From: Lichenostomus cassidix
Lineage: Eukaryota; Chordata; Aves; Passeriformes; Meliphagidae
Reading direction: 5' to 3'
Length of the DNA: 64,000 nt
Assembly (NCBI GenBank): GCA_008360975.2
Contig: CM039182.1
Coordinates: 108,748,943-108,812,942, forward strand
Part shown: positions 39,357 through 52,050 of the stretch, in pieces
Position numbering within the stretch: the first letter of the stretch is position 1
How the letters are laid out: every line of letters starts with the position of its first letter
Position numbers and translations under genes: made by a program
The notes under the pieces: generated by a model
What the model was told of the DNA's origin: nothing
What the model saw: only the letters and a program-made list of their open reading frames with translations
The model's database searches: none

Positions 39357-40254
39357 GTAGGATTATCCTCAAATTTAATTTTTTTTTTAGAAGAAGCTAA
39401 TGGCAAATGTTTCTAGCGAACTTTAGGTGCATCTATGTTATAACTAGAGAACCAAAACAGGATATTAAAAGAAAATATAAGTATGAAATTAGTAAACAAA
39501 GTTTGATATTTTGCTTAGCCTGACTTTGATGTATGAAATGAATAAAATCTCTTATATATGTATATGTGATATGATACTGTATACACTTTTGTTTTCAGAT
39601 ACACATAGGAAAAATATAATAGAAATAATTTACATGTATAATATGCTGCCAAAGAAACATCTTCCAAACATTGACATATTAGCCTGTGTAGCATGATAGA
39701 GATTTCTGCAAGGAGTGAGTGTGAATTTGTTTCTGTTGCATCTCAAGATGAGGAAGTTTTTCTCAGTTCTATAAAACTGCAGTTTAAATCAGATTCATGA
39801 AGGACACTAGTTGACTAATACTGCAAATAATAATTCTCTGGAAAAATAATGCAATAAGTCAGTATTTTAAATCATTCACTGACTTTGAGGTCAAATGTAG
39901 TAAGCATAAATTAAAAAGTATCTTTCTCACACCAGCAAGGGTTGTTCAGCAAATCAGGCTTGATTCCTTCTGTCTGACACCTCATCACACCCCTCCCAGG
40001 TATCCAGAGGGTTTTCCAGTTGCTCCTGTGCAAATCCACTTCTTTAGAGAAGCCTTCACAGAGATATCTGTGTGTGCTGTATGTCAGGCTCATGTGCTCA
40101 GCTGGCCTAAGGAAAGCAGAGCAGGGATATGGGGAGTGACAGAGAATATTTGGTTTGTCTAACACCTTGGTGTAGTGAAGTGTCAGAGCAGTGTAAATCT
40201 GGACAATTCTTGATGTATTCATTGCAACAGAATGAAAACTTGGGGACAGAATAA

Positions 40255-40350
40255 TCAGTGGAATGGGGTTCCCATCCATGGCAGGGGGATTGGAATCAGT
40301 GGATCTTTTAGGTCTCTTCCAACCCAAACCATTCTATGATTCTCTGATTT
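40255..40350 (+). mobile_element. CR1 LINE, 3' end fragment
   Basis: The sequence runs from 'ggttcccatccatggcaggg' through 'ggtctcttccaaccc' to the terminal 'attctatgattct', the standard 3' end of avian CR1 retrotransposons. CR1 copies lack poly-A tails and end in short ATTCTATG-type repeats. This copy keeps only about 95 bases, cut at its 5' side as is usual. The opposite-strand 138-codon frame (39911-40327) overlaps it and is not a gene. Confidence 0.85.
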
Positions 40351-40567
40351 GCAGCCCTGTTTTAAGGTACTAATCTGGACTTTGCACTAAATCAAGTGAT
40401 GTTCACAGTCATTCAAGGCCAAGAGATTAAAAACTCTACTCCTTGGTTTAGGACCCCTTTCTGGACTGCCAATTACCACTCTGGCCTGAGTTTTTACCAG
40501 GCTGCTGGCAGCTGTGTGCCCTCTGAGGGCTGTATATAGGACACAAGCACCCAGGATGGTGGTTCCC

Positions 40568-40597
40568 AGCTGTTCCCAGTGGGTGCTGGGAACAGCT
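40568..40597. repeat. perfect 12-bp hairpin with 6-base loop
   Basis: Arms agctgttcccag and ctgggaacagct are exact reverse complements around the loop tgggtg. The left arm is preceded by a partial copy (ttcccag at 40563-40569), so local duplication and inversion may have made it. The stem is about 58 percent GC, more stable than its surroundings. Confidence 0.95.
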
Positions 40598-41270
40598 TCC
40601 AGATTTTGCTGAGAGTACTGACAAAACTCATGGATCTAAAAGCATGTTTTCCAAGTTATGCAGCTCTAATGGAGTCAGAACATTCATGGTTACAGATTAA
40701 TCCTTTGTATAAATCTTATTTTTGACTATGTAATCTTGAGGTTTCATTTCAGAGTTTGTTTCAATTAAAGTGGGTAACTGCCTTCTCTGCCTGCCCCAGA
40801 ATGAGGTAGACAGTCAAGAGATTTTTTGCCTGGTTGTGTCAACTTATTCCTAGATCAACCCAGAGAGGAGTATTGCTGGGATTCCAACATGCAGAAGAAA
40901 CACGAGAGTCATAGGGCAATATGGGAAGTGCTGGAAAGGTGTCTGCTTGAGTGGATGACAAAATGTAATCATTATTTCAGTGGATCTGAAAGAAGGTGTA
41001 CATCCGATATGACATTTCAGGAAAGGGAAATTTTTCTTGGGATCTTTGTTGCTGGCTTTGAAAGACCATTTTCAGCATATCTAAAAATGGAGAAACACAC
41101 ATTTAGAATCAATTAAAGAAAACACATGGAATGGTAGAAGGATCAACACTGGATTTCTAAAAAGAAGAACAAGAGGAAACCCTCATGTTATCTGCTAGTT
41201 CACCAGTGCAGAAATCAGATTGCTATTGTTTAAAATTATGTTTGGGTTTCTTTCTGATGTATTACTTCAG

Positions 41271-41326
41271 CCAACTTGCTCTCATCATCTGAAAGAAGCT
41301 GGTCATGAAGTCGTGACATCAGAAAT
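41271..41326 (+). other. candidate 56-bp exon (unidentified)
   Basis: The acceptor tttctttctgatgtattacttcag and the donor agaaat|gtaagtacc frame 56 bases. The only open frame starts at the first base and reads PTCSHHLKEAGHEVVTSE with two bases over. It cannot follow 39282-39356 in the same phase, so if both are real an exon is missing or they belong to different transcripts. No family recognised. Confidence 0.2.
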
Positions 41327-44300
41327 GTAAGTACCACTCCTATTAGCATGTGCAAAATTACCTACAAAATTCCTGAAGGCAATCTTTGAAATACAAGGAA
41401 AAATCTTCATAAAGGAAAGCAAAAGGCCAAAATTAGATAGCCTTTCCTATAATCTTATACTCTCCGAGAACAGAGGTAAAGATTCCAGCAATATAAGAAC
41501 TGTAATCACCTAGGAATAGATGTAGAGCATCCTGCAATATGTTAGCAAAAAAGGAATTATTCAGAAAACTTCAGGCCATTAGAGTTAGCCAGAATTCTTT
41601 TGCAAGAATATTACTAGAAATAATGGTATGGGACAAGACTACAAGACATTGAGAAATGGGTGATTTAGTTAGGGACAAACAGCATATATTCACACTAAAG
41701 GAAAATTGTGTTTGACAAACTAGCTTAAATCTGATTATTTTAATGTTCTGTTGTTGAAGGGATGAATTTGTGTCTGCAATTTATCTGATTTCAAAAGTAT
41801 GTTTGATATTTGCCATGAAAGAGACCTAGTTTATGAAGGGGGAATTTCAGGCAGTTATCCAAATAGAGTAAAAATTATCTCAGGAAAATGAAAGAGCATG
41901 TCAATTAACAATAACACTTCAGGTGGAAAAACATATACAATCAGCAGTCAATAAGCGCCACTTTACTTGACCTATTACACAAATTGCACTGAAATCAATG
42001 TCAAGAGTAGCTAGATTTAGTGGTAAAACATATCAGGACTAATAAAATTACATTGGGTTACTGGAAAATGGATATTAAAGCTGCATCAACACAGTTTATC
42101 TCTGGAAATTAGACCAGTTTGGGTGCTCTTTTATACCATAATTTCTCATTCTCACCCTCATTTTTTGCACTCAGTCATTCACTCTTCTATTTAGCAAATC
42201 CTTTTCAGAAACTGTGAATACTTTTTCTTTATTAAAAGGTCTAGATAACTTTAAGATATCTATATAATGGATTTGTTCCAACAAATCCCAAACCTTTGGT
42301 TTACCTGTAGTGATTTCAGGGATTCATACCCAAGAGCACGAATCAATGTGCTACAACTGCTCCCTAGAGAAGTGAATTTCTAGCCTAGATCATTATGTCA
42401 TTTCTGTCTTTGTCTTGTGGCAGGGGCACATCACACTCCTGTCCTAAAGACCTCTTCGATCAGAGCTTGTCTGACAATTCCATCAGACAAGCAAGAAAAA
42501 GGGGTTTGCTTTATATTCTCAGTTTAACTTCTAATAAAATATTTCTCTTAATGCAAGCCTAAAATTCTTCAGGAAGCACTCAGTCTCATCTCTAAGATTA
42601 TTTGTTTCAAGACAAATTGGTGTATTATTTAATGTCATAGTAACTTTATAACCAAGACTAAAGGGATTTTTGCACGTTCTTTCATAACTGATAGAGTTTT
42701 TGAGTGTACATGGTAGGTCAGGTTGAAAATTTCTACCAAAACTGCTCTACAGAAGGGGCTATGTAAGTACTATTAAAAAACTGAGGTATGAGAGAAAATC
42801 AGTGTGAAGGAGCTGGGAATCACTCACGCCAAAACTATTGTCCCAGCAGACTGGCTCACTGCAATCAATGTCTGATTGCAACCAAGAAGCAGCAATAAGA
42901 TACAAATAAGTGTTTCTATGTCAGCATAGTTTTTTTTAATTTGAAGGTTGACTCAGCCTCTCAGGTTGATTGAAAGATATATCCTTGCTGTAAATATAAA
43001 ATAGCCACAAAAGGGCGATACTAGAATTTCACACCTCATTAAAGGAAAGGGCTGTTTACCAAACAGTTAAGTATACAAGGGAACTTCTGGGTAAAGAATG
43101 AACCATTATTCCAATAAAACTTCACTTATTCTCCAGGATCATGTTTTCTGCTAATTTCAAGGAAAGTGCTGGATTCATCTACTAGCCCTCCTAAAAGTTT
43201 TGAAAGATGAGAGTGACTGTAGCATGTAAGCTATAACATTAAGAGAGAGGAACATTTGCCAAATCTGAAACACTGTCAACCATCTTACTGAGAGGGAAGC
43301 AGAAAGATGGGAATTGACATCTATTTGCAGTGTAAATAGAGTAAATGTAGCTTTTATTTTACTCTTAGTTCACATTACTTTTATCTGTGTTGTCACCTTT
43401 TAATATACTAAGTTCTATTCTTACAGATTCAGTCTAATTCCAGACAAAAAAAAATAAAATTAAAGGATCCGGGCAAAGTTACTCTTCACTGAAGGGAGAG
43501 TGACACTAGAAACCAGTTCTCTGGGACACCTTAAAAAGTGATCTAGTGTCCCACCACACCCTTACTGTATCCCGGGAGTAAGGAAAAAGCTTCCATCTAT
43601 GCAGGCCAGGTAGAAACTGGAATAGCAGTGACTGCCTTGGAAGTTCTCTGACATGCAGTAGTAATGTGAAGGGGTAAAAGCTTGAACCATGAAAATCAAG
43701 GATGGACTGCTCTCCAAAATCGCAGGGTTGAGGGTTCTCAAGTAGTGGAAGACTCAAATTCATATTCTTGTTTAGAGAAGAGATTTGAAAGGAGATATCT
43801 GCATTTGGCATATGCAACCTTTCAGTTGCCTGCCCAGATCTGGGAGCTACATTATTCTGGAGTTCCTTCAGCATTACTGATGAAACTACTTTTAGCATAC
43901 TTCACTTAAAATTTGTTTCAGGCGGGGATTCTACTGTTAGATGAACATCTTAATGACTATTTCATCCTTTTTGTCTCCTTCAGAACTAATTATTCACAGT
44001 GTGTGAAAATACAGTGAGAAACCAAGAGAGACTTAGCCAAGGATAATTTGTAACCTGGTCATTCAGGCAGGTGTACTTAGGAAAAGAGAGAATTTTATCT
44101 CCAACAATATTAACAGGACACCTGAACCTGGGAGGATACTGAGCATTGGAATTACTGACATTTAAATGGGGAAGAACTCCATCTCCCCTTGCTGAAAAAT
44201 ATCAAATGTCATCTTTAGATCTACCCATTGGTTTATGGGTATGTCATTTCTAATAAAAACAAACTGATACTTTTCAGAATCTAAACTTTTGTTTTCTACA

Positions 44301-46420
44301 ACCTACAACATTGCTTTCTTTTTTGTCTCAAATTCTGAAAATCTTGGTTATAGATTAAAAAAAACAAATTTGAAGAATCCATGGTATTTGTTTCTAACTA
44401 AAAATTGACTTGCACAGCTCTGTTATGCTCATAATACACCAGGATTAGAAAAGAATGACAATTTTTTCTCTTGCATAATCTATTATTCCAGTAGCTGTAC
44501 TTATTTGTAAATAATTACAGCTAACACAATGTAATAGTATAGCTGACTCACTAATGCTAAAGTCCAGACACTGTAACCTCAGAGATACCCTCATTAGATA
44601 GTAATTTTAAATTTTCCAAGGGAAACTTAGTTTAAAGCCCTCTCAACCAGCCCTGCAAACTCATGGGCTAGAATCCTTTTGTCCTTGCTAGATAGATGAA
44701 GCTCATCTAACTCTAGCAGGCCTGGTGCTGTAAAATCTTCACCAGTCTTAAAAAAACCTCAAAATTCCACTGATGGCACCAGTCCTAAATAAAAAATTTT
44801 ATGTTCTCCCTGCGTACCTTCCGGCTGCTAATGTAATTCTTTCCAAGAGTCATTGCCTGGTCTCCTTGTTATTGTCAAGAGAAACCCCTCTGGTTCTGCC
44901 TTCTGGTTCTTCCTATGGAGAGGAAGATCTTTTTGAATCTCAATAATTCAAAACTACAGGGACAGCAGGATGGCATATCAGCTCTCAGTATGCTCCCTTC
45001 TCAATTCCATGGGTGTTTGCAGTGGTGGGTGGTTCAGTATCTAACAGGGGTCAGATGTAGCCTACCGAAATCACTGAGCTCACCTTGCACAGTCTGTGGC
45101 AGTCCTTCACTCTTATGCTTGGAAGTGAACCTGAACTGCTTTTAGTGAACAGCAGTGATAATATTAGTTCCCCAGCAGGCCATGGTTGTGATACAAAATG
45201 AAGGTGTAGCACTCTGAGGTGGAGCACTGAATGCCAGAACAGACTGATGTACGACAAATACCAAAATAGTCAAAACCATCTAGTTACTCTTTTTTTCTGA
45301 GATAGGTCTCTTTAATAAGATCTTGATCCTTGTTGTGATAACGCTAATGAGGCCTTCAACCAAATCTGCATTAGGCTATTTTCTGTGACTTTGTGAAAAT
45401 TTCTGATTTGGAAAGCTAAAGTGAATCGTACCATGCAACAGTTCCTTTCTCTGTTTCAAGGAATGCAGTGATTTTTTCTTTCTCACTCCAAATTTCTGTT
45501 TTGGAATGAGCCATCTCTCATTTTTTAAGCTGATCTGTAAGATTAATCATTAATATGTCTGGTAGCCATAGCGCTGTCACTTTTCATAATATTCCTTATC
45601 CTCAATATATGAGACAGCAATTCTACCTGCTCTTCTTGGAAGGTGGGATATTATCTATGTGTAGAAACTTGAACAAAAAGGTCTGCTGGCAGTTTTAATA
45701 GATTCCTTGAAATGGTTGCTTACATAGAATTACATTCTCCATATAAATTACAATGATCATTAAACTTGCAATACCTTTACCCCTAACCCTGCTGAAATAT
45801 CAATAGCAGACATTCAATAAAGTCAGCTAAGAATTATTTTTCAAACTGTTCCAGCTAATTGTAGCTGAGACCATTCTTGCTTATTTATGTTATTATGCTC
45901 CTTCTGGAGCAGAAAGTTTTAAGAAGGCACAACACAAAGTTTCTACCAGTTCCTAGAACAGTAATTTGCCTAATAAGGCACATTAACCTTATATGCTAAG
46001 CTGTTAAGGATTTTTTACTTTTCCAAGAAAATAAGCATGGAAAATGTAGGCCTAAAAAGACTTTAACATAAGTACCCCTACTGTAAGGCATTTGGGGTGA
46101 GTTACAGTGTAGGTGAGCTTTATAATCATGAAAGATGCTAAGAAATGCTTATTACCCACAAAGCAAAGCAAAAATATTATTATTATTAATCTAGAGAATT
46201 TTGTTTGTTATTTTCTAAAAGGTTTTTTATCAGTTATTAAGTGCTAATTCAAGTTACTTTGACAATAAATATTTTTATAATGTATTTGCAAGATTAATCT
46301 GTAACACTGTGACCTTAATGATACTTTTAATGTAAGTTTGAAGTAAATCTGAATGAACATGAATTTATGTAGCTATTAAGAATGTAAATCTCAAACTATT
46401 AATCTGTGCATTTAAAAATA
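41327..46420. other. no gene seen
   Basis: Five kilobases of unique AT-rich sequence. The 130-codon minus-strand frame at 43506-43898 has neither splice sites nor a recognisable motif. Confidence 0.55.
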
Positions 46421-46548
46421 ACAGAATCACAGAAAATTCTGAGCTGGAAGGCACTCACAAGGATCATCAAGTGCAGTGCTTAAGTGAATGACCCATATGG
46501 GGATCAAACACACAACCTTGGTCTAGTTAGCACCATGCTCTAACCAAG
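46421..46548 (-). mobile_element. tRNA-Ile/CR1 SINE, TguSINE1 type
   Basis: Read on the minus strand, the element starts with a tRNA-Ile-like head. This begins ggttagagcatggtgctaa, which covers the polymerase III A-box region, and ends with a B-box-like tgtttgatcc. A linker 'cattcacttaagcactgcac' follows, then a CR1-derived tail (gatgatccttgtgagtgcc, ccagctcagaa, ending tgtgattctgtt). A tRNA-Ile head fused to a CR1 tail is the structure of TguSINE1, described from zebra finch. Both boxes have mutations, so the copy is unlikely to be active. The first few head bases are missing and no clear target duplication was found. Confidence 0.8.
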
Positions 46549-47842
46549 AAGTAGATAAAATAAGATATGGTTATCTTTTGAACTTTTGGACATTTCTTCA
46601 GGATGTTGTTTATTACTCTAGTACTATTAAACTTGGCTGCTTTACATGTAAATGAGAGAATGAAAGTAAAAACTTGAAAGAAAAGAGGGGCTTGAATTGA
46701 AGCTGTTCTGCCTCCTAATTATAATTTTTTTTAATTAAATAAGTCTGTGACTCAGAAATAATTCTAACATCTCTGTAAAGTGTTACAGAACAAACCAGTC
46801 TTATAGTAGGGTCAAGTCAGCTCACATACATAGATTTCCCTGTACAAAAATCTCACAAAACAGGATCAGGGCAAGGTTTATTTCCTAAAGGAAGTGTATT
46901 GTAAAACTTGTCAAAAGCTGTCTTCACCTTGTGAGTATTTTCACAGACATGAAACAACACAGATGATCACAGCCACCAGCTGACCAAGGATGGATCAGCC
47001 TCACACCAGGCTTTTCCTGCAGTTTGTGCACACAGACATATTAATGTTTATATACATGTTGGAACTGATAATCTAATAGAATTGCTAACAATGTTCACCT
47101 CTTTCTACTTTGCTTAGTGCAAGAGCAGCGCTTCCCAAGTGTCTCTTTTCCTATTGTGTTCAGTCTGGTGCTTAGAGTCTGGAAAAAAATATAAGGATGT
47201 GGGGATAAAGAAAAAGCCAAACAAACAATTCTTCTTTTTAATTAGGGATAGAATCTGCTAGAAAATAACAAAAAATAAGTTAATGCAATAAGGTAAAAAG
47301 CTTCTGATGGAAGAACTGAGCTCACACATATTTCTTTGATGATTTGTTTCTAAGTGACATTACTGACATCCAGAAATTCAACACATGAAAAAAGCACTAC
47401 TGATTAAATTCTTTACAAATGTTTTACAAAAGATGATTTTTGTTTATTTGCCTGATACCCCTTAACTCAAAGGCTGATATCATGACCTTCTCAGCATCAA
47501 TTCATGTCAGTATAGCACTGAAGGAATATTTGATCTGCAGTCAAAATTTCTGGTTTTGTGAATCAAGGTCTAGTGCCCAATGGCATCCACACCCTTCTGT
47601 TTAAAGACTATGTACTGTAAGAAACATGAGCCACTAAAACTAGTAATGTTCCTGTTCATCTAATTTGTCTTAATACCACAGGTGTCACTGAGGGAAAAAA
47701 GGGGGAAAGTATCCTTAAAATATCTATGACTATTCAAGACAAAAAGAGCAATTTTCCATCATCTTTACTCTCCAAACATTAAGGAACACTCAATTTTTAA
47801 ATGAAATGGCTAACCAAATTATCAGATTTCAACAGTATTTTA
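46549..47842. other. no gene seen
   Basis: Unique AT-rich sequence between the SINE and the A-rich stretch. No repeat or exon was recognised. Confidence 0.55.
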
Positions 47843-47930
47843 GAAAAAAAAAACAAAACCAAAACCAAACAAACAACAAAACCAACAAACAAAACCAAAA
47901 AAAAAAAAACAAACAAAAACCAAAGCAAAG
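47843..47930. repeat. (CAAA)-type A-rich simple repeat
   Basis: Imperfect CAAA/CCAAAA units with A-runs of 10 and 13. Open frames across it on both strands are caused by the lack of T and G and are not genes. Confidence 0.9.
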
Positions 47931-49916
47931 TGATTTCCCTGCTGCTCCTGGGAGACACTAGAATTGAACTAGCATTGAAGTCCAACAGACTTCACTGCAT
48001 TCTCTGACTGCAGAACTATTGTCTGCATCAAAACTGTGATCTGATTAGCCACTGATATGGCTGATGCATCTGAAAGGGAGATGTCTTCTCCACAAATTAG
48101 CTTAAAAACATCCTTTTGCTATCAAACTAATAATTAGGTTTGGTTGCCTGTTGCATTAATATTCTGATTGAATCATTTGAACTTATTGAGTTATTGATTC
48201 AAATTTAATTGTGACATTAACTTGATGTTTACAGTGCTTAAATATAATTAGCTCTAAGGAAGTTTAGGAAATTTACATAATAAAAATCTTATTGAAGATA
48301 CATCTTTTTCCCTCATGTTTTCATATGAAACTGGATATTCTGTCAACATATTAGAGTATCAAAACTCTAAAACAAAGAGAACCTCAGTTAAAGATTCTGT
48401 AAACTACACATTTTTGCTTGCTAGTACTATCCAGTCTTGTTACATTGGCAAAACCCAAATGTCAGCTCGATTACCCATTTCAGTCCCTAATCAAAATAAT
48501 TATGAAAGTTGGTTAAAGATTTAATATAAAAATAGATTAAAAAAGATTAATTTCCTTCCATAACATTTTCATTTCTTTCACACTGGATCCTTGACAGTTT
48601 TATTTGCCTTATAAGTTTTGTAAGAAATTGGGAATGGGTGGGAGTTTGTGCCAAAATCTTAACTATGCTTTCAGTATTAGTCTTATGAAGACATGAAGCA
48701 AACCCTGATCTCCAGAGAAGTGAACTAAAACCAAAGATTAGAATCAGAAATTATTTTTTCTTTATATGAGAGCTGTATTTTTTTTTCAGTTAGGTTGATG
48801 CATAAGAACAACAAAATCAGAAGGAATTAGTTGCCTAAACTGACATTTGCCCATTGTCACGTTTTCTTTATATTTGGCCTTTCTAAAAAACAGGGACATT
48901 ATTTTAAAACAGTTATATCCCAGATGAGAAATACACTAATGAAAGAAATACCCAAGAGGGCTCAGAGTCAGATATATGCATGAGAAAGACATGAAAATAT
49001 GTTAGCTATAAAAGCATAAAAGAACTTCACTTGACTTGCATGACTTTTTGTATCAAGCATGCTACAGCAGTCTCTTGATTCTAATATGAAACTATAGTAA
49101 GGATCATTGCACTAATGCATGAGGATTTGTGATAATGTTGCAGAAATTTTACTGTCAAAACTGAACTGCAGTGTAATGACTTTTGTTATCATGGTTTCTA
49201 ATAACTATTCAGCATGAATTGACCCTACATATGTTTTACTGCAATAATGTGTCAGTTATCGAGAAAGTAAAAAAAAAAGAAACAGGAATTAATAGACCCC
49301 CTATCCCCAAAATATTACTATAATGTGGCCACCTGAAGATACCAGGTAGTGAATATGAGAATAAATGCTTTACTTACATTTTAAAGCAATTAGGGTTTGC
49401 ATTGTAGTTTCTCAATAAAATTATATGAACAAAACCAGTAGTCAATATTTCGTAAGACAATGCCATTTGCAATGTTAAGGACAGATACAAATAAATAGGT
49501 TCTTAAGTTATAATGACATGTCATACCTCTATATTTTGGATTTTTAACTAGAAGAACAAAAGCTGATGTCTACAATACAACCATTGGCACATTAGCACAA
49601 CACATTGGAAGCAACAAACTTTGCTCATGGAATAGATATTCTAAGATAATTCAGGACAAAAAGAAAAATATGGTAAATAACTAGATTTGTTTTAAAAGCA
49701 TAATCATGTTCCTGGAGCTAAAATGCTAGCCCATTGAGATTTCCAGAAGAAACTGCTGCTATATATTTGTAGGGAAGAAGCTCTGTTATGCAAGATTTTG
49801 AGATGGGAAGTCTACCACATAAAGATCAATCTACAGGTCTTTTACATGCAGGATTTTACCACACGAACATGCACATGTAAAAATCAGTAACTTATCAACA
49901 TTACAATCTCCCTCCC
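47931..49916. other. no gene seen
   Basis: Unique AT-rich sequence up to the solo LTR, with no recognised feature. Confidence 0.55.
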
Positions 49917-50219
49917 TGTCTCTGTTGAGCAGCTAGCAGAGTAATGAAAGCACCAGTTCTCAGTGGCAAGAAGGAATGACCTTTATTGTTTTGATTTCAT
50001 CACATATATAGAGTTCTCAAAAGTTACCCAGATTGGTCAGTCAGAAGCCTTCCCCCAGGCCTGATTGGCCAGGCCTGCACTGCCCAAGTTCTGGGACACT
50101 GTTCCAACAACGTCCAAACTTTATCTTTATTTATAAAACACAAGAAAATTTCTCATGGGAAAGACCTGTGCTAGCCACACCTCCCCTCCCAATCTGTTCA
50201 AAAAGCCAAAACCCCAACA
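49917..50219 (-). mobile_element. solo LTR of an avian endogenous retrovirus
   Basis: Read on the minus strand the 303-bp unit starts TGTTGGGGTTTTGG and ends CAACAGAGACA, the TG...CA rule. In between are two CCAAT-type boxes (ggccaatcagg near 50066, gaccaatctgg near 50034), a TATA box (tctatatatgtg near 50006) and a polyadenylation signal (caataaagg near 49985). The TATA box and AATAAA are only about 20 bases apart, so transcription would start near or beyond the AATAAA and R must be very short, as in betaretrovirus-like elements. No internal retroviral genes lie on either side, so it is a solo LTR left by recombination. No clean target duplication was found. Confidence 0.7.
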
Positions 50220-50562
50220 CTTACCCGCAAAACCAAATATTTAGGGGAAATACTAGGTACTAAATAGAATGTATTTAGAAATAATATCAATATCTATAAG
50301 ATAATTCCAATATCCAAAGTCATCTAGGAAAAGTGGACATATATGATTCATGTTTTAATGAAGATTGCACATTCAGCATGACAGACATGCCAGTGATCAG
50401 TGGAAGGTATAGCTATAAGTGATATATAAAGAATGATGCGTGGACAGCAGTGTTTTTTTCAGTAAGTAAACTACTAAGAAAGAAAATTGAGGATAAGAAT
50501 TTCTCAAGGTAAAGGACTATAATTTTCTTGTTCAGAATAATATTTGATCAAATTAAACATTA

Positions 50563-50700
50563 GAACCATAGAATCATAGAATGGTTTTGGTTGGAAGGGA
50601 CCTTAGAAACCCTCTAGTTCCAAATCCTCTGTTACGGGCAGGGCTCCACTAGACCAGGTTGCTCAAAACCTCATCCAACCTGGCTTTGGGTATTTCCAGT
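50563..50700 (-). mobile_element. CR1 LINE, 3' end fragment
   Basis: On the + strand it reads 'accatagaatcatagaatgg', then 'ttggaagggacctt', 'gggcagggctccactagacc', 'aggttgctcaaaacctcatc' and 'caacctggctttggg'. This is the reverse complement of the standard avian CR1 3' end, including two ATTCTATG-type terminal units. About 135 bases remain and the 5' part is missing. It lies 340 bases from the solo LTR. Confidence 0.92.
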
Positions 50701-51355
50701 TAAAAGGAAAAAAACCCAAAAATAAATAAAAAAAAAGAAGTTGTTTGCCTTTTACAGTAGTATTTGTAAAAACTGGCTTCTAATTTTCAGTAAGTATGTG
50801 TCTACAGAGAAGAAATTTCTCAGGAATTAATTAGGGATGAACACGCTTTCTTCTTGAACATTCATGTCATTGTAGTAGCTCACACATAATACAGAGCACC
50901 AAGAAAAATCATTACTTTGACACTCCTCCAGAATTGATTTTCTGTTGCTGCTGTAATTTGCTTATTAGCAAAAACCCAGGAAGAGAATGTATCTTCTTTT
51001 TATTGGCAGAGTATATCATCAACACTTTTTTTCTCCTTTTGTTCTAATTCCTAAATACTTTTTTAATGTGAGAATGTTAGGAATATTTTAATAGTTAGAC
51101 AAGTTATTAATTTAGCAAAATGAAGAGTTGTCAAAAAGGAAATTAGATTAAGGTGTCTCTGTAATACTTAAATTAATATTGTAAAGAGAATTTCTCTTCC
51201 TACAATAACACTGCTGGACTGTCCAAATTTCTAAATATTGCTATCACTGATTCCTATGACAAGCTTGGTATATGTATTGTAAGGTTGATTATAAGCTCCT
51301 ATAGAATTGCAATATCCTCATAACCATTTTATTCACAAACAAGATTTTTAAAAGC

Positions 51356-51385
51356 AATTATTATATAGCAAATTATTATATAGCA
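51356..51385. repeat. 15-bp tandem duplication
   Basis: The unit aattattatatagca is present twice, perfectly, head to tail. Confidence 0.95.
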
Positions 51386-51523
51386 CTGCTATGAAACTAG
51401 ATCCTGTTGGTATTGCATTTCTATTTTGCTATATTTTACTATGTTTATTTTATTGTATTCAAATTGAGAGGCAAAAAAGCAATAATATATGCCAACTCAT
51501 TTGCAATTTTCTTTTGCTTCCAG

Positions 51524-51574
51524 ACTACATCATTGAGATGCACAATAATATCATCCATACTATGTCCAGAAGAG
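51524..51574 (+). other. candidate 51-bp exon (unidentified)
   Basis: A strong acceptor (ttgcaattttcttttgcttccag) is followed by 51 bases and the donor agaagag|gtaaac. Two frames are open. One gives YIIEMHNNIIHTMSRR with two bases before and one after, the other TTSLRCTIISSILCPEE in phase 0. It is a symmetric length. The upstream tract is among the best pyrimidine tracts in the window. Neither peptide is recognisable, and it does not join in phase to 41271-41326. Confidence 0.22.
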
Positions 51575-52050
51575 GTAAACTGTTGAGTGAGAAATCTTTT
51601 CACAAATGTTATCAAGAGCTACTAAATTCTGAGAATGTAGAAGCTGGTTATAATAACATTCAAAGAAACAAAATGTTCAGTTGATAACCTTACATAGATA
51701 TATTTCTCTGTAGAGAGCCTTAAAGAGAGTATGTCCTAATTCCACATTCAGAAAAAAAATACTTTAAATTCCTGCTATAATTCAGTCCCTTTAAGAAAAA
51801 ATTTCAATACTCCTAGCATTGCCTCTGTTGTCATATCAACGGAATAAAATTTATACTCATTTGATGAAGAAAGATAGGTCATTACTTCTTCTACTTTTTG
51901 TTTTACATCTCCAACTTATTCCCCAAATATGGTTATCCCTAAGAATGTATGACTTAAAACCAGTTTTGTTCTGAAACACAGAAGAGCTATATAGTTAACA
52001 AGAATATCTGTTAAGGGATTTTCTTCTTTATATTTGTCAGGAGCAAACTG

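Noticed and set aside
39911..40327. 138-codon minus-strand open frame
   Set aside because: Its 5' part is the reverse complement of the CR1 3' end and the rest shows no motif or splice support.
46421..46548. Functional tRNA-Ile gene
   Set aside because: The tRNA-like head is incomplete, with mutated boxes and no acceptor stem, and it is joined to a CR1 tail, so it is a SINE.
47797..48007. Overlapping open frames on both strands
   Set aside because: Artefact of the CAAA-type simple repeat, which lacks stop codons on these frames.
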